Positions 51,002 through 60,021 of a DNA stretch of 64,000 nucleotides are shown one piece after another (position 1 is the first letter of the stretch; each line of letters opens with the position of its first letter). The DNA comes from Methylophilus sp. (GTDB lineage Bacteria; Pseudomonadota; Gammaproteobacteria; Burkholderiales; Methylophilaceae), in assembly GCF_008015755.1 (NCBI RefSeq), contig NZ_SSGF01000008.1, positions 1 through 64,000 on the forward strand, in the 5' to 3' direction. Both the position numbers and the translations under genes were made by a program. The notes under the pieces were generated by a model. The model was given only the letters and a program-made list of their open reading frames with translations, did not search any database and was not told where the DNA came from.

Positions 51002-51643
51002 TTACTGGCTGGCAACATTCAGTTTGGGTGACGCAGCAAGCGGGTCATAATGCCAGTGATTGCGCCAGGCACCCACTACCAGGTTAGGGTAATCAGGCTT
51101 GCCCAGACTGCCGTTATAACGGCCTAGGGCACGGTAATAATCGCCCCGCTCAATATCCAGATAATGACGCAAAATCGTGCAGCCATAACGCAGGTTTAAG
51201 CGCATATCAAATAAATTATGCTCGTTGGTGCCGATAGACTTTACCCAAAACGGCATCACCTGCATATAACCACGGGCACCGACGCTAGACACTGCATATT
51301 TTTTAAAGCCGCTTTCGACGTGAATCAGGCCAAGCACCAATTGTGGATCCAAGCCAGCACGCGTTGCCTCATAGTGCACAGACTTCAAAAAGTCTTCACG
51401 GTATTGTGCGTCAGGTATGCGCTTAGCCAAACGGGCGGACATCTCCTGCAACCATTGTTGTGCTGAGAGCTCGTTATCAAATAACAGGCGCGGCGCGGCG
51501 AGATCGCTGACAGACTTTTGCATCAGCGCCTTGACGCTATTGGCCAAGGGCTCTTCTTTTTGGTTGCCAGCAAAAGACGGCGCTGACCAGGCACACAGGC
51601 CAGCCAGCAAGAATGCAAACAAAAAGAAGAATGCTTTTTTCAT
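51002..51643 (-). CDS. Lytic transglycosylase, SLT type
   Basis: A periplasmic murein-cleaving enzyme of 213 residues. The signal peptide is MKKAFFFLFAFLLAGLCAWS, with cleavage near SFA. The SLT domain starts near residue 95 with YEATRAGLDPQLVLGLIHVESGF, where the Glu of VES is the catalytic residue. SSVGARGYMQVMPFW and YNGSLGKPDYPN follow, all typical family-1 (Slt/MltE-like) motifs. The ATG ending at 51643 is favoured over one 8 codons upstream because it opens the signal peptide. It is downstream of proS. Confidence 0.92.
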   Translation of the reverse strand: MKKAFFFLFAFLLAGLCAWSAPSFAGNQKEEPLANSVKALMQKSVSDLAAPRLLFDNELSAQQWLQEMSARLAKRIPDAQYREDFLKSVHYEATRAGLDPQLVLGLIHVESGFKKYAVSSVGARGYMQVMPFWVKSIGTNEHNLFDMRLNLRYGCTILRHYLDIERGDYYRALGRYNGSLGKPDYPNLVVGAWRNHWHYDPLAASPKLNVASQ

Positions 51644-51742
51644 TGCGTCTATTGTAGTTAAATTCATCCCGCCAAAGGCGCCAAATAAAGGGATGAAATC
51701 CCCCTAATTACTGACAAATGAAAACCAGACTAAGTGGCTGCG

Positions 51743-51837
51743 CGGGCAAATTGCTGTGTTGCGCAATACTCAGGGCGTCGCCGTACTATTTGTACTGTCT
51801 CGGCGCTTGCGTTCCGGGCGCTTTGCACCTTATCCCG
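51743..51837 (+). repeat. Intergenic repeat of family CGGGCAAA...TATCCCG, copy 1
   Basis: The stretch starts CGGGCAAATTGCTG, contains the small dyad GTACTATTTGTAC, and ends GCGTTCCGGGCGC ... TATCCCG. The reverse complement of 59867-60007 has the same ordered blocks. It lies just past the proS stop. Confidence 0.55.
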
Positions 51838-51857
51838 CTCGCGCACTTATTTCGAGT

Positions 51858-53564
51858 TTACACAAGTTTGTCACGCAAAAACGCCACACATTCAGTCACT
51901 TGCAAGTTTTGTGCCTCCGCATCGGTGCGGCCTTTGTATTCCACTTTACCCTCAGCCAAGCCACGGTCGCCAATCACTACACGGTGTGGAATACCCATGA
52001 GGTCGCTTTCAGCAAACATCACACCCGGGCGTTCGCCACGGTCATCCAGCAACACATCAACGCCTGCCTGCTGCAACTGGGCGTAGAGATCAAACGCCGC
52101 CTGCTTCACAGCCTCACTCTTATCGAGGCCAATCGGGCAAATCACCACGGCAAATGGCGCCATGCTTAGTGGGAACACAATGCCTTTTTCGTCATTGCCC
52201 TGCTCAATGGCCGCGCCGACAATCCGTGACACGCCTATGCCATAACAGCCCATTTCCATCACTTGCGTCTGACCATTTTCGTCCAGGTAAGTCGCCTGCA
52301 TGGCCTCGGAGTATTTGGTACGCAATTGGAAAATATGACCCACTTCAATGCCGCGGCATAAATTCAAGGTGCCTTTGCCGTCCGGGCTAGCATCGCCAGT
52401 CACCACATTGCGGATATCGGCCACCACGGCTGGCTCTGGCAAATCGCGGCCAAAATTGACCCCTGCCAGGTGAAACTTAGGCTTATTGGCGCCACAAACA
52501 AAATCACTCATGAGGGCAACGGTTCTATCTGCCACCACGCGCACGTTAGCGTTGACGCCAACCGGGCCAATAAAGCCAGGTGGGCAGCTCAAGTTAGCGC
52601 GAATTTCTTCTTCGGTCGCCAGGCGGAACTCAGTGACGCCATCGACCTTGCCAAACTTCACTTCATTGAGTTGATGGTCGCCACGCAACAAGGCCAGCGT
52701 AAACACATCATCCACCATCAGTGCGACGGATTTTACGGTCTTGCTGACAGGCACCTCCAGCAACTTGGCGACGTCTTCACAGGTGGTTTGCTTGGGCGTA
52801 TCCACTTCGCGCATCGTTTCAGTCGCTGCCGCACGGCTACCCGTAGCAACTGCTTCGGCCAGCTCAACGTTGGCCGCGTAATCAGACTGCTCGCAATAAG
52901 CCAGTGCGTCTTCACCGCTGTCTGCCAGCACGTGAAACTCTTGCGAGCCATCGCCACCAATCGCGCCAGAGTCAGCCTTCACTGCGCGAAACTTCAAACC
53001 CAAACGCGTAAACACATTGCTGTAAGCCGTGTGCATGGTGTTGTAGGTATTCACCAGACAATCGGCACTGGTATGAAAAGAGTACGCATCTTTCATCAAA
53101 AACTCACGCGCACGCATCACGCCAAAACGCGGGCGAATCTCGTCACGGAACTTGGTCTGAATCTGGTAAAAATTGAGTGGCAATTGTTTGTAACTGCTGA
53201 TTTCTTTGCGTGCGATGTCAGTAATCACTTCTTCATGCGTGGGGCCAAAACAGAAATCACGCTCGTGACGGTCTTGAATCTTGAGCATTTGTGGGCCAAA
53301 CACCGCCCAGCGGCCAGTCTCTTCCCACAGCTCTTTTGGCTGCACCGCAGGCATCAGCAATTCCAGCGCACCTGCTTTGTTCATTTCGTCGCGCACAATG
53401 TTTTCAACCTTGCGCAACACACGCAAACCCAACGGCATCCAGCTATACAAACCACTGCCCAGCTTTTTAATCAGCCCGGCACGCACCATCAGTTTGTGGC
53501 TGATCAACTCAGCGTCTGAAGGGGCTTCTTTTTGGGTAGCAATGAAAAATTGTGAGGCGCGCAT
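51858..53564 (-). CDS. proS: Prolyl-tRNA synthetase
   Basis: ProS charges tRNA-Pro. The 568 residues are the bacterial long form: [25 protein letters not shown] at the start, class II motif 1 [24 protein letters not shown], motif 2 [26 protein letters not shown], an INS editing insertion (about 220-400), motif 3 [16 protein letters not shown], and the C-terminal anticodon-binding domain. It is followed by the lytic transglycosylase on the same strand. Confidence 0.97.
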   Translation of the reverse strand: MRASQFFIATQKEAPSDAELISHKLMVRAGLIKKLGSGLYSWMPLGLRVLRKVENIVRDEMNKAGALELLMPAVQPKELWEETGRWAVFGPQMLKIQDRHERDFCFGPTHEEVITDIARKEISSYKQLPLNFYQIQTKFRDEIRPRFGVMRAREFLMKDAYSFHTSADCLVNTYNTMHTAYSNVFTRLGLKFRAVKADSGAIGGDGSQEFHVLADSGEDALAYCEQSDYAANVELAEAVATGSRAAATETMREVDTPKQTTCEDVAKLLEVPVSKTVKSVALMVDDVFTLALLRGDHQLNEVKFGKVDGVTEFRLATEEEIRANLSCPPGFIGPVGVNANVRVVADRTVALMSDFVCGANKPKFHLAGVNFGRDLPEPAVVADIRNVVTGDASPDGKGTLNLCRGIEVGHIFQLRTKYSEAMQATYLDENGQTQVMEMGCYGIGVSRIVGAAIEQGNDEKGIVFPLSMAPFAVVICPIGLDKSEAVKQAAFDLYAQLQQAGVDVLLDDRGERPGVMFAESDLMGIPHRVVIGDRGLAEGKVEYKGRTDAEAQNLQVTECVAFLRDKLV

Positions 53565-53632
53565 AAGAATAACTTTTAATTAAAATCTGAAAGCGCGATT
53601 TTAGCCTTATTCGCGGGCGGCGTCACTCGCGC

Positions 53633-54304
53633 CTAGTCTGTGGCGGGTTCTTTTTGCTGTGGACGTAGCAGGATAGGGCTATCGGTCGGGATATAGCCCT
53701 CTTTCCATGTCGCCATGGGTAAGACTGTGGCGGGTAAGCCGTTATCGTAAAACCAGCTATCAACGGCGTATTCAGCCTTGGTGGCTTGTTCGCGGATGGC
53801 AGCCGTACTGTGTGGCCAGCCTGTAAAAAAGAATTTGCGGGTACGGGTATCCAGAATTTCGTGAAAACGGATCAAACCGGCTTGTTGCATCAGGCGCATA
53901 TAGGTGGTGCTATTGATGGCTTCGTCGTTGCAGTCTTGCTGATGCAGGTAGTCGCTATTGTTGAAGGTGCCAGCGCGGTCAGCAGCAGTACCGATTTTGG
54001 TGCCAACCATATCTTCGAGCGCACCGATGGCCTTTGAAATCGCCTCACGCTCGGCTTCTGCATTGGCTGGCAGCGGCGAAAATATCCGCACCACATTGTC
54101 CCACTCGGCCTCAGTCAGTTGCAGGATATCGGACTGTACACAGCCACCTCCCTGGCAAATCTCAAAGGCAGCCAGCGCAGGCTTGGTGTGGTAAATACGA
54201 TAGATATCATTCAGGTCAGCGTGTGCTGGCGTGCCCACGAACAGGCACGCGTACAAGCTGAGTATGCAAGCGCTAGAGAATGAGGACGCGATTGGAAAGT
54301 TCAT
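53633..54304 (-). CDS. Exported protein of unknown function with a possible Cys-His-Asp triad
   Basis: I start this gene at the ATG ending at 54304 (MNFPIASSFSSACILSLYAC), giving 223 residues with a Sec signal peptide cleaved near AHA. An upstream start would overlap the neighbour in a non-family way. The mature part has QQDCNDEAINSTTYMRLMQQ, then GWPHSTAAIREQ, then EYAVDSWFYDNG. The order Cys ... His ... Asp is what a transglutaminase-like or cysteine-protease fold shows, which is inference only. It overlaps the TPM gene 54273-54782 by 32 bases and may be its functional partner in the cell envelope. Confidence 0.65.
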   Translation of the reverse strand: MNFPIASSFSSACILSLYACLFVGTPAHADLNDIYRIYHTKPALAAFEICQGGGCVQSDILQLTEAEWDNVVRIFSPLPANAEAEREAISKAIGALEDMVGTKIGTAADRAGTFNNSDYLHQQDCNDEAINSTTYMRLMQQAGLIRFHEILDTRTRKFFFTGWPHSTAAIREQATKAEYAVDSWFYDNGLPATVLPMATWKEGYIPTDSPILLRPQQKEPATD

Positions 54305-54782
54305 TACGAGGTACGGCTTCTGGCGGAAAGTGCGCAGCCAGTTGTTCGCCAATCGCTTGTATGCCGTATACCACACCTGCTTCAAACTGCTCACTTCTGA
54401 ACATCCCTTCCATTTGCTGGCAGATCTGCTGCCAGCCAGCGTCTCCCACGTGTCGGTGTATGCCACGGTCGGCCACGATTTCAACATCATGGTCAGCCAG
54501 CAGCAAATAAATCAGCACGCCATTGTTGTGTTCGGTATCCCAGATATTGAAATGGCCGAATAAATGGATCGCACGCTGCCTTGGCGTCAATCCGCGCAGG
54601 ATAGCATAGGTGGGCAAGCCTGACTCGATTACCACACGGATCTCACCGGCATGATGGCGTTCGCTCTGCGCGATGGTGAGTTCGATTTGCTTGAGTGAAT
54701 GTTGAGGAAACAAGGCTTTGACATGCCGTGGATGACTCCAGGCATGTTTGAACCAGCGTTTGACAGGATGCACAGGTTTCAT
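54273..54782 (-). CDS. TPM-domain protein (second paralogue)
   Basis: A 169-residue TPM (TLP18.3/Psb32/MOLO-1) domain protein, the second of two in this cluster. The domain opens FPQHSLKQIELTIAQSERHHAGEIRVVIES and includes WDTEHNNGVLIYLLLADHDVEIVADRGI, the strand-turn-strand that is typical of the fold. It has no clear signal peptide or C-terminal glycine tail, unlike the larger paralogue. It lies 17 bp after that gene, and its end overlaps the next one. Confidence 0.82.
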   Translation of the reverse strand: MKPVHPVKRWFKHAWSHPRHVKALFPQHSLKQIELTIAQSERHHAGEIRVVIESGLPTYAILRGLTPRQRAIHLFGHFNIWDTEHNNGVLIYLLLADHDVEIVADRGIHRHVGDAGWQQICQQMEGMFRSEQFEAGVVYGIQAIGEQLAAHFPPEAVPRNELSNRVLIL

Positions 54783-54799
54783 ACGATGTTTAAGCCTTT

Positions 54800-55669
54800 T
54801 TACCAGTCACCAGAAGCACCGCCACCACCAAAACCACCACCGCCGCCACTAAAAATGTCCGGACCACGGCTACCGCCTGAGTAACCACCAAAGCCGCCAG
54901 GATAAGCCCCATACGATCCACCGCCACGCCCGCCCATGGCCAGTGTAAACACAAAGGCCGCCAGGCCAATCAGACCCATGATCAATGCTGTCGCGCCCAG
55001 CCAGCCAGCTAGGCCGCCCAGCAATCCGCCGGTGACCAGACTCCCCGGAAGATCGCCCAGCATGCCCTTAAAGATCGCGCCGCCGATAATCGCCGCAAAC
55101 ATTAAAATAGGTAGCATGCTCATCCAGTCGTCAGCATGTGCCTGACGCGCCTGCTTAGTGGGGGCTGGTAACTGCTCGCCTTGAATCAGTTTAATCAGGG
55201 AATCTGTCGCCAGGTTGAGGCCCTGGTAAAACTGTCCTTGCTTGAAAGCAGGCGCGATCTGCTCGCTGATAATCCGTTTGGCAATCGCATCGGGGATCGC
55301 GCCTTCGAGGCCGTAACCGACCTCAATACGCATTTTTCTGTCGTTTTTGGCGACGATAATAATCACGCCGTCATCTTCTTTAGCGCGGCCGATTTTCCAG
55401 ACGTCGGCTAAACGGATACCAAACTGTGCAATGTCTTCTGGCTGCGTGCTAGGCAATAACAGCACCGCCACTTGCGAGCCAGCCTGCTGCGAAAACTGGC
55501 TCAGCTTTTGGTTAAGTGCGGTTTGCTCTTCAGCAGACAAGGTCTGCGTCAAATCCGTCACCGCAGTTTGCAGTGGCGGAATATCGACCAGACCATCGGC
55601 TGCCTGGCTGGATGCAATGCCAAACAGCAAGCACCCGGCAAGCAATAAAGATTTCCAGCGAACAGCCAT
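54800..55669 (-). CDS. TPM-domain membrane protein with glycine-rich tail (YgcG-like)
   Basis: A 289-residue protein of the YgcG type. A signal peptide (MAVRWKSLLLAGCLLFGIASSQA) is followed by a TPM domain (about 35-165; KEDDGVIIIVAKNDRKMRIEVGYGLEG), two or three membrane helices (about 187-250), and a tail of Gly/Ser/Tyr repeats (GGSRGPDIFSGGGGGFGGG). The ATG ending at 55669 is preferred to a TTG three codons earlier. It starts 9 bp after lemA, and the LemA-TPM pairing is widespread. The proteins may assist membrane or envelope assembly; the exact role is unknown. Confidence 0.88.
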   Translation of the reverse strand: MAVRWKSLLLAGCLLFGIASSQAADGLVDIPPLQTAVTDLTQTLSAEEQTALNQKLSQFSQQAGSQVAVLLLPSTQPEDIAQFGIRLADVWKIGRAKEDDGVIIIVAKNDRKMRIEVGYGLEGAIPDAIAKRIISEQIAPAFKQGQFYQGLNLATDSLIKLIQGEQLPAPTKQARQAHADDWMSMLPILMFAAIIGGAIFKGMLGDLPGSLVTGGLLGGLAGWLGATALIMGLIGLAAFVFTLAMGGRGGGSYGAYPGGFGGYSGGSRGPDIFSGGGGGFGGGGASGDW

Positions 55670-55678
55670 AGTTAGCAA

Positions 55679-56275
55679 TTACTTGCTATCACCAAAATCG
55701 ACTTTAGGCGCAGTAGAAATCGCTTTTTCGTTTTCAACCGAGAATGAAGGTTTGGGCTGATAACCAAACATCATGGCAGTTAAATTGTTCGGGAAACTAC
55801 GCACGGCCACATTGTATTGTTTGACCGACTCAATATAGCGGTTACGTGCCACCGTCACACGGTTTTCAGTGCCTTCAAGCTGCGCCTGCAAATCACGGAA
55901 GCTGGCATCGGCTTTCAGGTTAGGATAGTTTTCAGACACCACCATCAAGCGTGACAACGCGCTGGTGAGTTGGCCTTGCGCTGCCTGAAATTTAGCAAAG
56001 GCATCCGGGTCATTGAGCAACTCAGGCGTCACCTGCATGCTGCCCACTTTGGCACGCGCCGCTGTCACTTCAGTTAGTACTTTTTCTTCGTGGCTGGCAT
56101 AGCCTTTCACGGTAGAGACCAGGTTAGGCACCAAATCTGCACGGCGCTGATACTGGTTAAGTACTTCAGACCAGTTGGCCTTGGTTTCTTCATCCAGGCT
56201 TTGAAACTGGTTGTAACCACAGCCAGAAAGGCTCAGGGTAGCTACCAGTAAAAGCATATTTAATAATCGACGCAT
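55679..56275 (-). CDS. lemA: LemA family lipoprotein
   Basis: A 198-residue LemA protein. The N-terminus is a lipoprotein signal with the lipobox LSGC, so it should be lipid-anchored. The body is a helical bundle with the family signature QYQRRADLVPNLVSTVKGYASHE and VARNRYIESVKQYNVAVRSFPNNLTAMMFGY. It is followed directly by two TPM-domain genes, an association seen in many bacteria. Confidence 0.93.
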   Translation of the reverse strand: MRRLLNMLLLVATLSLSGCGYNQFQSLDEETKANWSEVLNQYQRRADLVPNLVSTVKGYASHEEKVLTEVTAARAKVGSMQVTPELLNDPDAFAKFQAAQGQLTSALSRLMVVSENYPNLKADASFRDLQAQLEGTENRVTVARNRYIESVKQYNVAVRSFPNNLTAMMFGYQPKPSFSVENEKAISTAPKVDFGDSK

Positions 56276-56352
56276 GTCAGACTCCAGTCAAAAAACATTA
56301 AATTCAAATACTACTTTATTCAGGCAATAGATGCGGGCGAACGGACGCGTAT

Positions 56353-57012
56353 TCAAGTTGCCACGTCGGTATTTTTCGCCAGTAACAAACACAAGTCTTG
56401 CCAGACTTCGCGCTTTAATAATGGGTTTTCGAGCATCGCCTGTGGATGATGGGTAATGACGACCATCATGTCGCCATACGGGAGAATCTGGCCGCGAACA
56501 GCGGCCATTTGCGCATATTCAGTCGCTAAAAATTGATTTGCCTGTGCCAGACCAAACAATACGCAAAAGCGAGTGTTTACTTGCGTCAGCTGCAATGGCT
56601 GTTGATACAGCGATACTTCCTCAAGCGGTAATTGCAACGCGCGCATCATGTTTTGCAGTAACTGCTGGCTCTGCGCATCATCGGCTTGGGGGCAATAAAG
56701 CAGCCACGGTGTTTGCACCAGCGGCTCGACTGCAACCGCAGGCGAATCAGCTTCAAATTCTGGCAGCACCTCTGATGGCGTTTGCTGCGTCATTACGATC
56801 GGCGCTGCCATCTCCATCGGTTCTGACACCGTTTCGACCACAGGCTCAACAATGGCCGTGGTAGCCTCAATGACAACCTCAACCTCAGCCTCTACCACAG
56901 ACACCGGCGCCGTAATCGTCACTGGCGACAGACTAGCAGGCGCTGGCGACCGCACCCGCCACACGGGCAGCAACTCCAATTCGCGCAAGATGTCTTCACG
57001 ACCTAAACTCAC
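56353..57012 (-). CDS. HolD-like protein (DNA polymerase III psi subunit candidate)
   Basis: A 219-residue protein in the locus next to rimI where gammaproteobacteria encode HolD. It starts REDILRELELLPVWRVRSP, which resembles the chi-binding N-terminus of psi. A Pro/Val/Glu-rich linker (about 25-100) follows. Its C-terminal half is a uracil-DNA-glycosylase-like domain (WLLYCPQADDAQSQQLLQNM, VLFGLAQANQF, VVITHHPQAMLENPLLKREVW). It has no Fe-S cysteines and no catalytic motif of an active glycosylase. Psi has a glycosylase-like fold, so a divergent HolD is the best guess. The alternative is a degenerate family-4 uracil-DNA glycosylase. Confidence 0.55.
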   Translation of the reverse strand: MSLGREDILRELELLPVWRVRSPAPASLSPVTITAPVSVVEAEVEVVIEATTAIVEPVVETVSEPMEMAAPIVMTQQTPSEVLPEFEADSPAVAVEPLVQTPWLLYCPQADDAQSQQLLQNMMRALQLPLEEVSLYQQPLQLTQVNTRFCVLFGLAQANQFLATEYAQMAAVRGQILPYGDMMVVITHHPQAMLENPLLKREVWQDLCLLLAKNTDVAT

Positions 57013-57025
57013 CAGGCACTCCTGT

Positions 57026-57487
57026 TCATAATGCCAACCCCATCAATACCGCATCCTCGCGGCCAGTCTTGGTCGGGTAATAATTGCGGCGTACACCCAT
57101 CTCACAAAAGCCCATAGACTCATACAAGGCAATCGCCTTCGTATTGCTGACGCGGACTTCAAGAAACATATTGGCGGCTTGATGGCGCTGCGAAACATCG
57201 ACCATCTGCGCCAGCAAGGTGCGCCCAAGGCCCTGCCCCTGAAACGGCTTGGCCACACTCAGGTTCAACAGGTGCGCTTCATCCAGTACCATCATCACCA
57301 AGGCGTACCCCACCAGCTCTCCGGCAATCTCCATCACCCAGGCACTATGCCCCGCATTGAGTGAATCGTTAAAATTGCCCAATGTCCACGGGTGGCTATA
57401 AATCGTCGGCTCGATGCGGCTGATCGCAGCCAGATCGTCATAGGTCATTGGCCTGAACGTTACCTGATGTTGGGGCAAGGCGCTCAT
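57026..57487 (-). CDS. rimI: Ribosomal protein S18-alanine N-acetyltransferase
   Basis: A GNAT acetyltransferase of 153 residues that N-acetylates ribosomal protein S18. The acetyl-CoA site is seen as VAKPFQGQGLGRTLLAQM, and the C-terminal part has EVRVSNTKAIALYESMGF followed by RRNYYPTKTGREDAVLM, characteristic of RimI. It is 5 bp after tsaB, the normal pairing. Confidence 0.93.
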   Translation of the reverse strand: MSALPQHQVTFRPMTYDDLAAISRIEPTIYSHPWTLGNFNDSLNAGHSAWVMEIAGELVGYALVMMVLDEAHLLNLSVAKPFQGQGLGRTLLAQMVDVSQRHQAANMFLEVRVSNTKAIALYESMGFCEMGVRRNYYPTKTGREDAVLMGLAL

Positions 57488-57492
57488 ATCAC

Positions 57493-58197
57493 TTACAGCG
57501 TTTGCCCTTGCGCACGCTCAGCCGCCGTCAACGCGACACGGTTACGCACATATAAGGGCGCTGCTTCATGCGCAGCGTGCGCCTGGCCCGCTGCAAACTG
57601 TGGCAGCGCCAACGTCAGCATCGCAGTGGCTGTAGGCATCAACTCCGGGCGGATACCTGCCAGCTGACCACGATATTTTTCTGACAAAACCTGCTCAAAC
57701 ACACGCCATCCAGAGCATGCACCCAGCCAGCCATCGCCTGCAACGGCAGGCACCTCTTGCGGCTTGCAGACCACAGGTGGCGATACCTCGGCCCAGCCAT
57801 CACCATGCCTTATAAAGGCCGCGTGATACACCTCACCCATTCGTGCATCCAGGCACACCAGCACTTTGTCAGCCCCTGCGGTTTGCCAGGCCGTTTCGGC
57901 CACCGCCAGCACCGAGCTAATCCCCACCACGGGCAAATCAGCACCAAATGCCAAGCCTTGCGCCACACCCACAGCAACCCGCACACCAGTAAAAGCACCA
58001 GGGCCGGTGCCGTAAACAATCCCATCCAGCGCCGAGAGCTTGATGCCAGCCTCAGTCAGCAAGCGCTGAATCTCCGGCAAGATACGCTGCGACGCCGCCG
58101 GGCCGGTGACTTCATCAAACGTGCGTAGCCCTGCCTTGGTTTGCAAGGCAAGTGACAAGGTTTCAGTGGAGGATTCGAGAGCGAGTACATTCATCAT
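57493..58197 (-). CDS. tsaB: tRNA threonylcarbamoyladenosine biosynthesis protein TsaB
   Basis: TsaB is the regulatory partner of TsaD (encoded at 3043) in t6A formation. From the ATG ending at 58197 it has 234 residues. The N-terminus MMNVLALESSTETLSLALQ and the ASKGM-like region GTGPGAFTGVRVAVGVAQGLAFG are typical. A second ATG one codon later (58194) is equally possible. It leads tsaB-rimI-HolD-like on one strand. Confidence 0.94.
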   Translation of the reverse strand: MMNVLALESSTETLSLALQTKAGLRTFDEVTGPAASQRILPEIQRLLTEAGIKLSALDGIVYGTGPGAFTGVRVAVGVAQGLAFGADLPVVGISSVLAVAETAWQTAGADKVLVCLDARMGEVYHAAFIRHGDGWAEVSPPVVCKPQEVPAVAGDGWLGACSGWRVFEQVLSEKYRGQLAGIRPELMPTATAMLTLALPQFAAGQAHAAHEAAPLYVRNRVALTAAERAQGQTL

Positions 58198-58402
58198 AGA
58201 GGGCGCCAAGCCGCTATTTTGCCATAAGGACGGCCCGTCATGCAGCGATTACTTACGATCGCGTAACCTTACCCACCTCTCATTATCATTTTAGTAAAAG
58301 CAATCATTCATCTCAATTATTAGATTTAATTGCCACTCACTTAAAATAACCAATCGGGCAACGCCTTTTTTGTTGCCTGATGCGTGAGTAAGGTTACTCT
58401 TT
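58198..58402. other. Non-coding gap upstream of tsaB
   Basis: About 205 bp with no supportable gene. It must contain the tsaB promoter (minus strand) but I did not identify a clear -35/-10 pair. A small inverted stretch CGGGCAACGCC ... GTTGCCTGATG near 58351-58385 could pair. The repeat copy follows. Confidence 0.4.
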
Positions 58403-58888
58403 GACTGAGGCACAGCCTTAGTCATCAACAGAATAATCAGCCACGAAACTCGCCCTAGCAGCTTGCATAAAACGCAAGCTGCCGCGCAACTCAAACAGTC
58501 GCCTCCTCTACTCTTATTTTGTCTCCGCTACTCAGCGGGATGGGATGAAATGGGATAGGATGATTCTCGCCAAACGAACCTCCTCGGGATTTGGACGATT
58601 CAAAAACCCGATTCTTTTTTCTTGTTTGTTTAATTTGGGAGCGGTGGCAGTCGCATGGTGTTCGGGGTCCCCATCTGACGCGCCGAGTACCGCAGGCAAA
58701 ATAAGGAGGAAGGGAGCGACTGTTCGAATCCCGCGGTGGGCTGCGTTTTGTGCAGGCCGCTAGGATGAGTTTCGTGACCGCTTATTTTGACGAGCAACGC
58801 AGGATACAAGCGGAAGCTGGGGTGCATTTCTTTTGGTTACTTGTTCTTTGGGCAAGCAAAGAAAAGTAACTCGCTGAAATAGCGAAAA
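58403..58888. repeat. 5'-truncated relative of the 5173-5799 element
   Basis: From 58403 to 58888 the sequence follows the element at 5173-5799 block by block: GACTGAGGCACAGCCTTAGTC (hairpin), CACGAAACTC, TTTTGTCTCCGCTACTCAGCG, GTTCGAATCCCGC, ACAAGCGGAAGCTGGGGTGCA, and the right terminal repeat TTTTGGTTACT ... CTTTGGGCAAGCAAAGAAAAG. The left terminal repeat is missing or too diverged to see. The short downstream gap to panB (58889-59027) shows no gene. Confidence 0.72.
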
Positions 58889-59027
58889 GAAACATCAAAA
58901 ACAACGGCAAACCCGTGGGCATCAATGCCCCCCGCCTACACTAGAATGTCGAGAATGAGATTAATCTACGAAGTAGATAAATGAAAGAATGACTTTCTAA
59001 AGCGCCCCAGCATCACAGCGCCGACCA

Positions 59028-59837
59028 CTAATAGCTATGCTTAGCCTCTGGAAAACGCCCGTCCTTCACTGCCCTGACATAATCCTCCACCGCCTGCTGC
59101 ACACTCCCCGCCTGCTGCAAAAAATTTTGCGCAAATCTGGGTGCTTTGTAGTCTTGCGGCGCTTTATCTGCGGGGCCGCTATAAATCCCCAACAAATCTT
59201 GTAGCACCAGCACCTGGCCACTACAACCCGCCCCAGCCCCTATGCCGATGGTTGGCACATTGATCGCCCGCGTAATCTGTTCAGCCAGCGCTGCAGGCAC
59301 CATTTCAAACAGCACCATACTCACGCCTGCGTGCGCCATGGCTTGCGCGTCGGCCAGCATGGCGTGGGCAGCCGCTTCAGTTTTACCCTGGATTTTATAA
59401 CCACCGAGCTTTTCAACCGACTGCGGCGTAAAGCCCAAATGTGCACAGACTGGCACGCCGTGTTCAACCAGGTATTGTGCTGTAGCGACCATCTCGCCGC
59501 CGCCTTCAATTTTCACAATGTGTGCACCAGCGTCTATTAATGCCTGTGCATTGGCCAACGCAGTAGCTTTGTCGTGCTCATAACTGCCTGCAGGCATGTC
59601 GCTCATAATCACGGTATGCGGTGCACCGTTAGCAACGATACGCGTGTGATAGAGCATATCCTGCATGGTGACGCCCAACGTTGTCGTGTCACCTTGTATG
59701 ACCATGCCCAGCGAATCACCCACCAGCAGCACATCGACGCCTGCCAGCGCCAACAGCTTGGCAAAGGTGGCGTCATAGCAGGTGAGCATGGCGATTTTTT
59801 CGCCCACGCTTGCGCGTGATAATAGAGCGTTTAGCAT
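59028..59837 (-). CDS. panB: 3-methyl-2-oxobutanoate hydroxymethyltransferase
   Basis: PanB transfers a hydroxymethyl group from methylene-tetrahydrofolate to 2-oxoisovalerate in pantothenate synthesis. The 269 residues show MLTCYDATFAKLLALAGVDVLLVGDSLGMV near the start, the SDMPAGSYE metal-site region, and the PTIGIGAGAGCSGQVLVLQDLLG segment. panC, often adjacent, is not in the window. Confidence 0.96.
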   Translation of the reverse strand: MLNALLSRASVGEKIAMLTCYDATFAKLLALAGVDVLLVGDSLGMVIQGDTTTLGVTMQDMLYHTRIVANGAPHTVIMSDMPAGSYEHDKATALANAQALIDAGAHIVKIEGGGEMVATAQYLVEHGVPVCAHLGFTPQSVEKLGGYKIQGKTEAAAHAMLADAQAMAHAGVSMVLFEMVPAALAEQITRAINVPTIGIGAGAGCSGQVLVLQDLLGIYSGPADKAPQDYKAPRFAQNFLQQAGSVQQAVEDYVRAVKDGRFPEAKHSY

Positions 59838-59866
59838 ATTAGACTGAGAATTTTAAAATACATATA

Positions 59867-60007
59867 CGGGATAAAAACCAAGACGCGCGGAACGCAGAAA
59901 CCGCCATGTACAGCAGTACATGAGGATTTCGAAAACGCAGTTTCAGTGTAGGCTAACCTTAAGGTTACGCCGAAACTAAAAAAGCGCGCAACGCAGGAGT
60001 TTGCCCG
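59867..60007 (-). repeat. Intergenic repeat of family CGGGCAAA...TATCCCG, copy 2
   Basis: In reverse complement, it starts CGGGCAAACTCCTGCGTTGCGC and ends TGCGTTCCGCGCGTC ... TATCCCG, matching 51743-51837. It carries extra dyads: the perfect 14-bp palindrome TAACCTTAAGGTTA, and CATGTAC/GTACATG around 4 bases. It fills the panB-to-kinase gap. Confidence 0.55.
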
Positions 60008-60021
60008 TAGATGCATTTTAA

